Assembly (NCBI GenBank): GCA_027625915.1
Contig: JANTQA010000032.1
Location: 2,604,001 to 2,668,000, forward strand
Direction: 5' to 3'
DNA: 64,000 bases
Source: Anaeramoeba flamelloides
Lineage: Eukaryota > Metamonada > Anaeramoebidae
Positions 33,850 to 45,734 of this stretch are shown piece by piece (within the stretch, counting starts at the first letter, position 1; every line of letters starts with the position of its first letter). Made by a program: the position numbers and the translations under genes. Under the pieces are notes generated by a model, which was not told where the DNA came from, ran no database searches, and saw only the letters and a list, made by a program, of their open reading frames with translations.

Positions 33850-36444
33850 ATGCAGATTATTTATTTCGAAAAAAAAACCTTAATCAACTCAAAATCTTCT
33901 CAAAAAGAAAAACAAAACAACCAAACAAAGCCACTTTTACAAAGAATAGATAATTTCTTTCAAAGCTTACGGCCTTTACATTTTGAGGTTATTAAAATTA
34001 ATCGATGGGGATCTTTACAGCCACGAATCTTGCGGTTAAATTCACATGGTGTTCTCAATATCCAACCAAAAAAGAAATTCAAAAAAAGAAAAAAAAACGA
34101 TCCCATTAATTGGTGTACCAAAGAAGAGGATCAAAACCTTGGGAACATTTCTTCATTTTACTCTTATGGTGACATTCAACAAGTGACAATTGTAAATCAC
34201 CAAACTTTATTCCTTGTATTTGATAAGAACAAAAACCAATGTTATCTGCACCGTGAAGCGATCCAAATTGCACAGGAGATCACTTGCCGTTGTCAAATAT
34301 GGTTTTCAAGGGATCTAAGTGTTTTCGAGTTTTCAAAAAAGCCTTTGCTTAGCAAAATATTAACTGATAAACATAGCAATAAACAAAAGTTCTCAAATGA
34401 TCCTTTCCTTTTTAGTGTTTATGAAGGTAACATTTATCAATCGTACGAAATGGATCACATTGAACAATTAAAATACCTCAGCCAAAGAAGTAGAAATAGT
34501 GATTCTAATTTCAACCAAAGGTTTTCATTTCAAAACAAAAAAATATATTCGACAAACGATTTAAAACAATTTACAAAATTAAATAGCCTCAAGTCCCAAT
34601 ATAAGCTAATTTCGAAAAAAGAATTATCTTTTTCAATTAACGAAACAAAAGATTTGTGGCAAATGGTTAGTATCGCTGATGAAAACGGAAATGGAACTGG
34701 GACTGAAAGAGAAAAGCACAAGGAACAAGAACAAAAGCAAAACAAAAAAAATGAAGAGAAAATGGGCTTGCGATATGAGGAAAAAGATCTTTATTTAAAT
34801 TTGAAAAATATAAAAAATATTCAAATAATTAATGAGAATGAGATCGAGAATGATAATGAAATAATAAATAATTATAAAATTGATAAAAAAAAAAAAACGA
34901 ATAAATTCCAAACACAATTAAATAGGGCCAAGGATAAGGATAGCAAACCCAAAGAGGGAAACGAAATAAAGGAATATCTTGAAAAAGATCCCAAATTATC
35001 AAATATAAACAAGAATAAAATTGAAATCAAAGAATTAAAGCCAAATATTAATCAGAAACTTGAAAATAAAGATGGTATTAATATTTTTCAATATAATAAT
35101 GAAATTGAAAGAAAAAAAATGGTAAAGAGAAAAGAAGGGCATATATTAAAGTTAAAAAAAGGGGGAAATGGAAATGAAAACACCAAATTAAAAGAATCAA
35201 GTACATTATCAACTTACTCAATAAAAATGGGAACAAGAACTACTAACAAATCAAACTTGTTTTCAGAAGAAAATGAAAATGAAAATGAAAATGAAAATGA
35301 AAGTGAAAAGGAAAAGGAAAAGGAAAAGGAAACGAAAATGGAAAATAATAAAGAAAATGGGAATGGAAATGGAAATGAGTATGAAGATGAAAATGAGGAT
35401 GAAAAGGAAAAGGAAAAGGAAAAGGAAAAGGAAAAGGAAAAGGAAAATACAAATACAAACAAAAAGAAAAATGAAATCATTATTGAAAAAGAAAATGAAG
35501 AGCAGAAATATGATGATGATGATAGAGAAGAAGAATATGAAAATATTCAAGAAAAAAAAAACAAAAAGCAAATGTCACTTCATAGAAAAAAAATCACCAA
35601 AGTAAAAAAAAAACAACGATTATACTATTATAATTTAAGAAAATTCATGTTTTTTTCATGTTGCTTCAAAATAGCAAAAAGTAAGGATAATATCGATCAA
35701 GTGCGAATAAAATTATTGGTTGACAAAATCTTATTTAAAATAAAAAATGGATTTATTTCAAATTTTATTTATTTTCTTCAAAACATCTCAAAATTTGGAG
35801 ACCAAAAGCAATTAATTTATAAGAGTATTAAAAAATTTATCAAAATGATGAAAATCAAAATACTTGAAAATTATAATAATAAATTACAAGTCTTAAATAA
35901 AGAATTATACGATAAAAAAAGGTTACAGGAATTTATTGCCATGATTATCCAGACGCGATTAGAAGAAATCTTATTGAACCCAATTTATCCACAGGTAATG
36001 CCTGCAATTAGGAAATTAGTAAATGAGGAGCAAAAAGATTTTGATAAATGCTTATCGGTTTTAAAAAGGTATTCACAGACACAAATAGGGATACCAATAC
36101 AGCTTGAATCTTCAACTAAATGGTTTAATGCTCGAAAACATTTTAAAAAAATAAACAATAGTAATTTACCTTCTATAATGATGTCCATTATTACAAAAAC
36201 CGGTGATTGTATATACGAAACAATTTTAAAAGAAGAAAAAGATGATTCATTTTTAAATGCAACAGCGTACTATTCAATATTTGCTTATCTCTTAATTAAA
36301 GTGAAGATTCCAAGTTTAAAATTAAAAATTTTCTTAATAGATAACATTGCAAATAAAAATATGAAAAATAAAGATGGTTTTTTTTTCACAAGTTTATTGG
36401 TATCAATTAAATATATTCACCAAATTGTAAAAGATAATTTTTAA
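33850..36444 (+). CDS. VPS9-domain protein with N-terminal PH-like domain (putative Rab5-family GEF)
   Basis: 864 codons from the ATG at 33850 (MQIIYFEKK); the frame continues upstream but without another ATG. Residues about 35-160 look PH-like: SLQPRILRLNSHGVLNI, SFYSYGDIQQVTIV, TLFLVFD, AQEITCRCQIWF. Residues 250-600 are low complexity (NENENE, KEKEKE). The C-terminal 200 residues match the VPS9 fold: LLNPIYPQVMPAIRKLV, WFNARKHFKKINN, SIITKTGDCIYETI, then DSFLNATAYYSIFAYLLIK and the closing DGFFFTSLLVSIKYI, like the GYYLTS..AAxxFI end of VPS9. VPS9 domains exchange nucleotide on Rab5-type GTPases at endosomes. The usual Asp before LLP is partly kept (DDSFLNATAYY), so activity is uncertain. 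A preceding helical region rich in K could be the helical bundle that supports VPS9. Confidence 0.7.
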   Translation: MQIIYFEKKTLINSKSSQKEKQNNQTKPLLQRIDNFFQSLRPLHFEVIKINRWGSLQPRILRLNSHGVLNIQPKKKFKKRKKNDPINWCTKEEDQNLGNISSFYSYGDIQQVTIVNHQTLFLVFDKNKNQCYLHREAIQIAQEITCRCQIWFSRDLSVFEFSKKPLLSKILTDKHSNKQKFSNDPFLFSVYEGNIYQSYEMDHIEQLKYLSQRSRNSDSNFNQRFSFQNKKIYSTNDLKQFTKLNSLKSQYKLISKKELSFSINETKDLWQMVSIADENGNGTGTEREKHKEQEQKQNKKNEEKMGLRYEEKDLYLNLKNIKNIQIINENEIENDNEIINNYKIDKKKKTNKFQTQLNRAKDKDSKPKEGNEIKEYLEKDPKLSNINKNKIEIKELKPNINQKLENKDGINIFQYNNEIERKKMVKRKEGHILKLKKGGNGNENTKLKESSTLSTYSIKMGTRTTNKSNLFSEENENENENENESEKEKEKEKETKMENNKENGNGNGNEYEDENEDEKEKEKEKEKEKEKENTNTNKKKNEIIIEKENEEQKYDDDDREEEYENIQEKKNKKQMSLHRKKITKVKKKQRLYYYNLRKFMFFSCCFKIAKSKDNIDQVRIKLLVDKILFKIKNGFISNFIYFLQNISKFGDQKQLIYKSIKKFIKMMKIKILENYNNKLQVLNKELYDKKRLQEFIAMIIQTRLEEILLNPIYPQVMPAIRKLVNEEQKDFDKCLSVLKRYSQTQIGIPIQLESSTKWFNARKHFKKINNSNLPSIMMSIITKTGDCIYETILKEEKDDSFLNATAYYSIFAYLLIKVKIPSLKLKIFLIDNIANKNMKNKDGFFFTSLLVSIKYIHQIVKDNF

Positions 36445-37855
36445 ACAAATCTATGAATTTTCAATAATTAAAAAAATATTAATTTATTATTTTCAAATTG
36501 AAATCTATAAGTTGATCTCTTATTTGTTTTATATATAAATTTCGTACATATTGTCACAAATATAGTTATGATGGGGATATTTGTTCATAATATTTTAAAT
36601 ACTTTTGGAAATTTATTCTTAAAAATCAAGCAATGTGGAAATAAATCCACATTTGAATAATTTATAATTAAAAATTAATAATTATTTTGCTTTATCAAAA
36701 TTAATTGTTTATATATATATATATATTAAAATTGCCATATTTCGAATTTCATTATCGTTTTTACTAAACATTTACCAAATGTTCACATCCAATTTGAAAT
36801 GGGCTATTATTGCAATAACAATTATTAAATATATTTCTCCTTTGATATTTTTCACGATCTTCTAGGGTGAGGTTTAACAATTAATTTGAATTCTAAATCG
36901 AAATTAATAAATATCAAATTGAATTTATTAACAAAATATGTATAATTATATTTAATATTCAATTTGATTTATTTAATTTATTTTTTTTTGTTTTTTTGTT
37001 TATTATTATTTCTAATTGGATAACAAGAAATTGGATTATTACTTTTTATAATTAAAGATAATTAATCCTCAGAATAATTAAATTCTTGGTATTTTGAATA
37101 AATTAATTATTTTATATTTTGTTACTTTTTTTTTTTTGTATAAAAATACGGAAATTTTACAACCAAAAACAACTCTTTTACGAGTAAAAATTTGAAAATA
37201 TATTAATGTTTTTTTTACTTTTAAAAACAATTTTAATCACAAAAAATACTTTTTTGAAAAGGGGGATATTAAAATTGGGTTTTAATGAATAATTTCTAAT
37301 AAAATTCGCCTCAACATGAAAAGAATAGCACAATCAATAAAAATCCTTTCAAAACTTTTTCGAACTTTCAGACTGACAGTCTGTAAGTTTTCATTTTTTG
37401 ATATTCTTTCATATTTTTTTAAAATTCAAATACTTGATATACAAACTTTTAAAAGTTAAAAAAAAGGGTAAAAAAAAAATAATTAACAAACTATAACTTT
37501 CGAATTTAATTTGATATTTTTGAAAGTTATCATCAAGAAAAATATTTGTTAACTTTTTCAAAAGCCTGAAACGCTTTTTATGTAAACTGAAAAGTGGTAG
37601 GTTGTTTTGATTGCAATTTTTTTAAAAGTTTTAATTGTAAAAATTTTTAATTTGAAAGTTATTGAATTTTGATCTTGTAATGTCTTTTAAAATTTGGAAT
37701 GATTTCAAAATAACAAATGTTGTGAAGTTAAAAAAAGTGACCACAATTTTTGTGCTATTCTTGTAATGAAATTGAGGAAATTTTTCATTTTTTTCAATTT
37801 AAATTCTGTGAAAACACTTGTTTTTGATTAAAATTTAATACTTTGACAACATCCA
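36445..37855. other. intergenic, no gene seen
   Basis: AT-rich; short (TA)n at about 36711-36726. Nothing recognised between the VPS9 gene and prefoldin 2. Confidence 0.5.
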
Positions 37856-38586
37856 ATGAGCACCGAAAATGAAAAGCCAATTGTAACTGATTTAGATCCA
37901 AACGAAGAAGTGAATGAAAAGGATGAAAAAAATGAAAAAACAGAAAAGAATGAAAAGAATGAAAAAAAAGAAAAAAAAGAAAAAAAAGAAAAAGAACAAG
38001 AACCACAAACCAAAGAAGAGATACTTGACTTGTATAAAAAAAAAACTCAACAAAGAACTGCACTGATGAACCAAATTAGTGAAGCAGAATATTCAGTCAA
38101 AGAACATACAATTGTTTTAACTGAAATCAAGGGTGTTGATAAAAATAGAAGGTGTTGGAGACTTGTAGACAACATTCTTGTTGAAAAAAATACTGAACAG
38201 ATCCGTGAAGGATTAACAGAAGAATTAAAAATAGTAAATAATATTTTTTTTTTTAAAAATTTTTTTTGTGTTTCAAGACTACTTTATTTTTTTTTTTTTG
38301 ATTTGAAACAAAAACTTTGCTTGTTTGTTTTCAGTCTTGTTTTTAATTTTTTTTTTACTTTTTGTTTCTTTTTTTTTTCTTTTATTCATTATTTTTTATT
38401 GTTTAGAGCCAAGAATTAGTAGACACTTTAAAAAAACAATTAGAAAAGAAAAACGAAGAAATTAGTGAATACCAAAAAAAATACAATATTGGCTATACCC
38501 AAAACAAAGATGAAAAAAAGGATGAAAAAACGGAAAAAAACAAAAAACAAGAAAACAAAAACGTTGGAAAAGGTGTTCTTCTTTAA
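37856..38586 (+). CDS. PFDN2: prefoldin subunit 2, two exons
   Basis: Exon 1 is 37856-38233 (126 codons), the intron is 38234-38406 (GTAAAT..GTTTAG, 173 bp, phase 0) and exon 2 is 38407-38586, giving 185 residues. A lysine/glutamate N-terminal extension (about 50 residues of NEK and KEK repeats) precedes the prefoldin fold. That fold shows EHTIVLTEIKGVDKNRRCWR, then LVDNILVEKN, and the second helix SQELVDTLKKQLEKKNEEIS with EYQKKYNIGYT. Animal PFDN2 has EHSLVIDTLKEVDETRKCYR and a FREKHNIR counterpart, so the match is strong. Prefoldin is a six-subunit cytosolic chaperone that passes unfolded actin and tubulin to CCT. The C-terminus ends GVLL, like GVLVS in animals. The N-terminal charged extension is unusual. 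Confidence 0.93.
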
Positions 38587-40897
38587 ATTCCCTTATTCTT
38601 TTGAAAAAAAAAAAACAAAATAACAAGATCACTCAATACGAAGTGTTTTTAATTGAAATTCGCTTTAAACTTCCAAAGTAACTTTGCGATCAAAAAGAAA
38701 AAAAAAATAATTAAAACCATACAAAAAACTTTTTTTATTTGTTTTTTTTTCCCGCTTCTAAAGAAAAGAAATAAAAAAAAAAGTTTTACAACACAATTTT
38801 TGTTTTATTTCTTTTGTTGACAATCAAAATTTTATCTTCTTTTATTTCCTTATTGGTTTATTATCAAAATAAAATTATCAAATATTTTTTCAAGCAAATC
38901 AATTTGATTGATCCTCAAGAAAAATCTTAAAAAGGTAAATTCTAGTTTAAAACAGAAACACTTTCGTAAGTTGTGCTCATAAAAATCAAACGAATTTGCA
39001 AAACATATAAAATTGAAATTATCCCTTCAAAAATAAATAATAAACAAAGAATTTCTGACCTTATTAGTAATCGATCAAATAATTTTTTTTTTCAAAATTT
39101 CAATTTGGAAACTAGGTTTGGAATTAATAAAATTTAAACATAATTTCTAATTAAACCTCTTTCAATTAAAATTCTTTTCAATCACAATCACAAATTCAAA
39201 TTCAAATTTAAAAAAGTAGAATGAATTATGGTAGCTTCGAAAGAAATAATTATAGCAATACAAAATGTTAAATATTAATCTTGAAATTAGTTTGATTAAA
39301 ACTTTTTTTACAAGAATTGATATTAAGTAAAAGTTGAATTCTTTGAAATAGATTAAATCAAATTAAAATAAATTTAGAGTACCTTACTTTTGATCGATCA
39401 ATATTTATTTATAGAAATTTCAACAAATTTTCGAATATATCTTTTTGCTTATTCCCACTCCAAAATTATGGGAAATAATATTTTTTTATTTGTTAATTTA
39501 TTTTTAGATTTATAAGGAAAGAGAAAGTTTTTTTGTAATTGTTTATTTTTTGGTTAGTCAGTATTTGTAATTATTAAATAATTATACATATTCAATTATG
39601 CAAGTAGTTTTAATTTTTATTGGTTAATTGAATAAGATAATTTAATTCTTTTTCAAAAATTCAATTTTGTTTTACTAAAAATAAAAATTTTAGATGCTAA
39701 CCAAATCTTATAATATAATAGTATTGTTAAATACAGTTTTATTTATTTGAAATTATTAGATGAGTAACACAAGAAATTAAATTTGGTTCATCAAACGTGC
39801 AGTAAGAAATAGAGATCAAACAATTCTGAGGATAAATAATTTGAAATTTAATTACAAAAAAGATTTAAAATATTGATTTGATAGACATTTATTCTCTTTT
39901 GTTTGACAAAAGGAATTTTTTTTAAATAAATCTATTTTCGGTCATTTTTTTATTTTATTTTTGTGCCTACTGATTTGAATTAGAATGGTTAATATTTGTT
40001 GGTATTGTTTTTAAAAAAAATTAGTACTTTTTTGGTTATAAAAAAGAATAATCACCAAATTTCATGGAAAAATGAATTATATATCACTTATAAGTAATAA
40101 TAATAATAAAAAAAAATTGGGAATATCTATTCAATAATAAATACCAGTGCATTTATTGAACAGTACAAATTATATAAATAAATATTATCAAATTTTCTAT
40201 GATGTATAGATATTGTTTTATTTCAAATTCTTTTGATAATCTTTAAAAAATTACAATATTAGTAAGGTTGAAATTGATTCTTTAATCACACGTTCTATAT
40301 TAAAGTTTATTTTGATTTTTTTATTCAAACGCAAAATATCGGAAGGCTGAAACTCCTCAGTATATTATTTGATAATCAAAAAATATAAAATCCAAAGTTA
40401 ATTTGCTTAAAATAAAAGTTTCAGGATGGATATACCAAATAAATTTTCCCATTTCATTTTTTTTCGGATTTTTCTGAAACTTTATCCAAAGATTAAAAAA
40501 AAAATAAAATTGAAAAAATTGAGTTTTTTGGTTTTTATTGTTTGTTCTTCTTTTTTATCCCAGTCACCAATAAGTGAGAAATACAGTTAATAATGTATTA
40601 ATTCATTTATTTTTTCATTTTGGTTAGAAATCTGTTGATAAGTATTAATAACTCAGTAAAATTGATTTATTTACCAATAAATCAATACTTCTGTTAATTG
40701 AAACTTTACCATAAGCGGGTTAATTATAAAAGAACGTATAATAAAATCTAAAAAAACTTTAATTTTAGTAAAAATTCTTTATTTTATTTTTTGGGTAGGG
40801 ATTTTTATGTCTTAACCATATTGAAAGAGTAGCATTTGATTCGTACTTGAAGAATTCATTTAGAACGGAAATTCTATGATTAATAATTTTTCATATA
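38587..40897. other. no gene seen; small family C remnant
   Basis: The only recognised item is a degenerate piece at about 39290-39480 that keeps TTTTGATCGATCAATATTT and GAAATTTCAACAAATTTTC from the family C core. Confidence 0.45.
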
Positions 40898-41600
40898 TAC
40901 TCTTTTTCAAACAATAGAGTACACATCTCAAATCATCAATACTAAATAATTTGATTGTTAATATGATAATTGAATATTGGTGATTTGCATTTTAATAATT
41001 CATTTTTTCATTTTTTGTTTTTTTATTATGGATATTGAACAGCTGGAAAATGAAGAAGCAAGATAAAAAGAAATCAATTTGTAAATTATTTACCAGTATA
41101 AAAACGGTAAAAGTTTAAGTTTGAATTCAAATAATCTAGATATAGGAATTTTGAAAGTACACCTTTGGATTGATGTATAGAACAAAGAAAAAAGAAAATA
41201 ATAAAAAAAAAAAAAAACACCAACAAAATACCCAGATGAATTGTGGCTTTCTATTGAAAATGAGACTTTAAAGAACAAAAGTTTGATATGCAAAGAGCTA
41301 TCAAAAAAATGTAAAGAACTTTTACCAATTCAAATTATTCAAAGGTTTTTATTGATTTTATAATTTTTTTCATTTATAATTTACAAAACGAGATTTCTCA
41401 TTTCAAATGAAAGGGCATATCAATTTTTAAAATATTGAATTTTATTTTTTATTGTTTTGTTTTAATGGGTTTTAATAATTCAGTTGGGTGTTTTTTATGT
41501 TTTAAAGAGTTTCTTATATTTTAGAATGATACTACAATTAATTTGATTCAATTATGAATAATTCTTGATTTTTTTGAGCTCTTTTATTTGAAAAAGGGTT
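40898..41600 (+). mobile_element. family D TIR element (703 bp) carrying an F-box-like segment
   Basis: Ends TACTCTTTTTCAAACAATAG and CTTTTATTTGAAAAAGGGTT are inverted repeats (about 26 bp). It is homologous over its whole length to 52829-53535. Inside, plus strand about 41215-41350, a frame reads KYPDELWLSIENETLKNKSL then ICKELSKKCKELLP, which resembles the start of an F-box (PDELWLxI...LK..SLVCK). No transposase. Confidence 0.6.
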
Positions 41601-42241
41601 TATATAAGAGAATTGTTGTTAAATAATTGTTTGTTATTATCTTATCTATCATTTGTCTTGTACAAGATTAAACACTAAATACTATATTTTGAAAGTATTT
41701 GTAATTTACTCATGTGAAGACGAAAAACTGTGACTAAATGGTAATTATTGATTTTTGTTGATAATAAAAGAATTGGTTAGCCTATAAATGAAATTTATTC
41801 CTTATTTTAATTGATTTATATTTAATTTAGGAATATATTTTAATAATTATTTTAACAAAAAAAATAGATTAAAAATAAGAGCAAAAATAATTCAAAAAAA
41901 AAATTTAAACACTTTTGAGGTGTGTAGGAGTCAAACAAAATAAAGGTCTCTCTAAATTTTACTCAAAGTATCAAAAAAAAGCTATAAATATCTAATTCCT
42001 AAAAATCATTTTTCTCTTTTTTTGTTTTTATTTTTGAATAAATCCATAATTTTCCCCTTCAAATAAAAACTTTTGACTTTAAAATCTAATCAAAAAAAAA
42101 ACGTCTTAATTTTTAACATAATTGACTTGTGGTGTTTATTATTGAAGCAAAATACAAACCAAAAAATAAACAATAACAAAAAAACCTTTCTCTTTTGTTT
42201 TCAATCAAAAAAAAAAAAAAAAAAAAACTATAAATTAAAAA
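41601..42241. other. intergenic upstream of the RMND5/GID2 gene
   Basis: No feature recognised. An A run of 19 ends shortly before the start codon at 42242. Confidence 0.5.
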
Positions 42242-43600
42242 ATGGAAATTTTAATTGAAGAATTAAAAACAACTCACCAAAAAACTTTACAAGAAACAGA
42301 CACTCAATTAAGGTTCACATTAGAGTCTTTAGAAAGTGCTGTTGAGTTTGTCTCTGCAATGTCTGAGGACGAAGAAATGATGTTTCAAATTCTGAATGAA
42401 TGGAAAGATTCGTTGCACGAAGAAAAGAGAGACATTACAATAAAAAAATCACAAAAGGACTACCATCGTGTGCTAAGTAAAGTTGGTAAGCATTTAGTAA
42501 GTTTACCATCAAATGAAATTCCTTTTTTAACATCCAAAAAATTAGAAAGGGAATTAATTGATCAGCTTATTGCAGAGCATTTGTATCGTATTGGTGATTT
42601 TGAGCTTGCTGATCAATTTGTTCAGGATTCTGGATCCAAAATCCCAGAAGGCTTTCGTGATTTAATGGTTCAAATGCATCAAATTCTTAACCAATTAGAT
42701 CAAAGAGATATAAGCAGCGCATTAAATTGGGTTCACCAAACACTACAACTCCGAGAAAAAGATAGTGTTAAAGAAAAAGAAGTAAAAAAAAAGTTAATTC
42801 AAGAGACAAGCAAAAATGAAACAGAAATCAAAATGGAAAAAGAAATCGAAATAAAAAAAGAAGAACAAAAAGAAAAAGAAATTGAAATTGAAATAGAAAT
42901 TGAAAAAGATGAAGAACAAGATGAAAAAGAGAAAGGAAAAGGAAAAGGAAAAGAAAATAGTCAAAAAAACAATACCCAACAAAAACAAATCATTAAAAGG
43001 ACACACTCCTTTGAATTTAAATTGCATAAGGCGTTTTATTTAAATATACTTTTGAAAAATGAAATAAAAGAAGCAATAAAATATTCTCAGAAGTGGTTTA
43101 AAAAATTTGCTTTGACCCATATGAAAGAAATTAAACAATTGGCTGGTTGCCTTGTTTATTCAAATGACTTTGCGAAAAGAAGATTCCCAGAATTGTTTGA
43201 TGGATCAGTTTGGTTACAATTACATTCTGAATTTATAGAAATTTACTGTTTAGTTGCGGAAATTCCGTCACACTCTCCTTTAGAATTATTATGCCAAGCC
43301 GGGGAATCTGCTGTTTCAGTTTTGAAAAAAGTTTCAGGGCTAATTCCAATAAAAACAGGAGACGAATTGCCAATGGAAATACCAGTTGCCAATAATTTTA
43401 AATTCCATTCATCCTTTATTTGTCCTGTTTCCAAAGAACGCTCCACTCAAAAAAATCCACCTGTTTTGTTAAAGTGTGGCCATGTAATTTCAAAATCGTC
43501 TATGAAAACTCTTCTTGAAAATGGAAAAACTAAATTCAAATGCCCATATTGTCCCGTAATTACTAATAGTCAAATCGACTGTATTGAAATTAAATTTTAA
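42242..43600 (+). CDS. RMND5: RMND5/GID2-type RING subunit of the CTLH (GID) E3 ubiquitin ligase
   Basis: A 452-codon single exon. Order of parts: N-terminal coiled coil (1-100); LisH near 104-133 (LIDQLIAEHLYRIGDFELAD); CTLH start (FRDLMVQMHQILNQLDQRDI, SALNWV); a low-complexity K/E insert (about 172-258); the CRA part (SFEFKLHKAFYLNILLKN, then FAKRRFPELFDGSVW); and the degenerate RING near 388-445. The last reads FICPVSKERSTQKNPPVLLK then CGHVISK and KCPYCP, as in human RMND5A (FACPVSKEQSTEENPPMLLP). The protein is the catalytic-side RING partner of MAEA/GID9. It recruits E2 enzymes to degrade metabolic enzymes and other substrates. The CTLH helix is interrupted by the low-complexity insert, which should loop out. 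Start context is A-rich and clear. Confidence 0.93.
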   Translation: MEILIEELKTTHQKTLQETDTQLRFTLESLESAVEFVSAMSEDEEMMFQILNEWKDSLHEEKRDITIKKSQKDYHRVLSKVGKHLVSLPSNEIPFLTSKKLERELIDQLIAEHLYRIGDFELADQFVQDSGSKIPEGFRDLMVQMHQILNQLDQRDISSALNWVHQTLQLREKDSVKEKEVKKKLIQETSKNETEIKMEKEIEIKKEEQKEKEIEIEIEIEKDEEQDEKEKGKGKGKENSQKNNTQQKQIIKRTHSFEFKLHKAFYLNILLKNEIKEAIKYSQKWFKKFALTHMKEIKQLAGCLVYSNDFAKRRFPELFDGSVWLQLHSEFIEIYCLVAEIPSHSPLELLCQAGESAVSVLKKVSGLIPIKTGDELPMEIPVANNFKFHSSFICPVSKERSTQKNPPVLLKCGHVISKSSMKTLLENGKTKFKCPYCPVITNSQIDCIEIKF

Positions 43601-44924
43601 TATGAATTATTATTTATCTTTTTTTATTTTTTTATAATTATAATTTTTATTTCTTGAAATCCAAAAAATATTTGTATTTAATTAAATTTAATGGTCAATT
43701 AATTAAACTACAAAATTATTCAAAATTATAAAAAAATAAAGAAATAAAAATTAAAGAAATAAAAATATTCATTAATTTTATTTTAAAAACAATTCAATAA
43801 CCAAAATTTTATTTAATTACTCCTTTCTCTCAATAAGAATATTAATAAATAAATTATTTTTTCAAAAAAAAAAGGTATTTTTTTGTTTTTATTATGCAAT
43901 CTACTCAAAAAAATACTTTAAGAAACCTTTAGAAATACACCAAGATATTTTTTCATACATTATTGGTTGTTATTTAAGTCATTTATCAGTCTTTATGTAC
44001 TGTTACCTTAGCAAAATTCGATAATTTTTCAATAAACAAATACTATATATTATCCTTTTGTGTGGATATACTATTTACAATCCAATAATAAAATAAAAAC
44101 ATAAAAAAACACTACTTGAAAAAAATAATTTATTTTAATGGGTTGAAAATAGAATATATCCATCTTAATCAAGAGAAAAGGAATGCACATATAATGTGTA
44201 TGAATAATTTATTTGGAAAATATCCTCTTAATTATCTTTTTAATATATCAAAATATTTAAATTTGAATCGGCTTAATTGTTTAGCTCTTAAAGTATTTTC
44301 GTTTTTCTTGAAAAAAAAAAAAAAAAAACATTGTTAAAACAAGTTGAAAATATATATATATAATTTGAGAATTGTTTTTGAATATACAGAAATATGTAAA
44401 AAATAAAGTAAACCCACTTATACCAGGTACCATTAAGAATCCTTCAAAAATACAACAGTAATACATTTATTTCCAAATTTGATACTTTATAGTTTTATGT
44501 GAAGGTGGGTGATCATTTGAGAGGTAGGTATGTATTAGCAGTAATTTTTTTTCTTATTGATCAAATATGTTTACTTTTTCTTGATATTTTTTTTGCATAT
44601 TATTTATCTTTTTTATTTTCTTGTTACATATACTGTCATTTTTAAGTATCTCAGAATTAACAATTAATCATTTTATTTTTTTTTTTCCTTTATAACTCTT
44701 CTACCAAACAAAAGGTAAATACAACAGTGAAAAAAAAATGAAAAAAACTAATTTGGTTTTTTTTAATCTGCCAATAAAAATAGTTTCGATCTTTAGATGG
44801 TAATGATTTAATTTGGAAAAAATAAAATCATAATGAAATATTGATTTTTGAAAATTGAAATAAAATTTTTTTTTTTTTCATCCTAGATTTATTAATGACC
44901 ATTTGAGAAAAAAAGTGTCCAACA
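43601..44924. other. no gene supported
   Basis: AT-rich intergenic DNA. A 73-codon frame at 44116-44337 has no recognisable features and ends in a poly-lysine run made by an A18 tract. Confidence 0.5.
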
Positions 44925-45348
44925 TAAATTAAAATTGAAAAAATTACTGAAAATAAAAGTAAGATCTCTTAATAAAAGAAAAAATAAATGATTAATGATA
45001 AATTGTTGTATTCAACAAATAACCATTTTTTATAATACTATCTTTTGGTATGGATTTTTCTTTTGATTGATCAATTATTAAAAATTTGTTCAAAAAATTC
45101 GATTATTTTGAGATCTCCGAAAAGAACTTATCATCTTATTTTAATAAAAAAGTAGATTTAAATGGTATTTGTTGATTTGACATGAATAAAATATAATAAA
45201 TTATTCTTTCAAGTTAATTTATTACTTGGTTTCAATGATTTTTACTTTTTCGTTTACAGGTTCTATTAAGGTTTCTGTTTCCAATTAAAAATCGTTTTGA
45301 AACTTTTTTTCCTTTTTCAATTTTTTTTCCCAAATGGCAATAATAATC
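44925..45348. mobile_element. family B MITE (about 425 bp), diverged copy
   Basis: One end has AAAAAAGTGTCCAAC..ATTACTGAAAATAAAAGTAAG; the other has GGTTCTATTAAGG..GAAACTTTTTTTCC. Centre keeps TTTTGATTGATCAATTATT. Less conserved than the 48.4-kb copy. Confidence 0.55.
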
Positions 45349-45734
45349 TAAAATCTCAGGATCTTGCTCGTATTTTTAATTGAACGACTTTGAAACAAAT
45401 CAATTGTGTATCATAAATTAGATTGAAAAAAACGTAATTAATTATTTTATTATTTATTCAAGATTGAAATAATCAAAAATATGAAATTCTTTAAAAAAAC
45501 AATAAAAGGAAAAAACGAAAAAAGTAAAAATTTTTAGGTTATTGGGTTTTTTTTTTTTTTTATAAAGTTAATCTTGATCTTGTTAGTGTCAAATAAAAAA
45601 ATGTATTTCATGATTTTTAAATTTTTGTGATAAACTTCTTTGTTGTTTTGTGTCTTTTTTAAAAAAATAAAAGTTTGAGTGTGTAAAAAAAAATAAATAA
45701 AAATTTGAGAGGGTGTATGAAAGGAATTTCAATT

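Noticed and set aside
35263-35605. Alternative-frame ORFs made of MKMKMK or FLFLFL repeats.
   Set aside because: Frame shadows of the NENE/KEKE codon repeats in the VPS9 gene.
44116-44337. A 73-codon plus-strand ORF near 44.2 kb.
   Set aside because: No ATG, no homology, and its end is encoded by an A18 tract.
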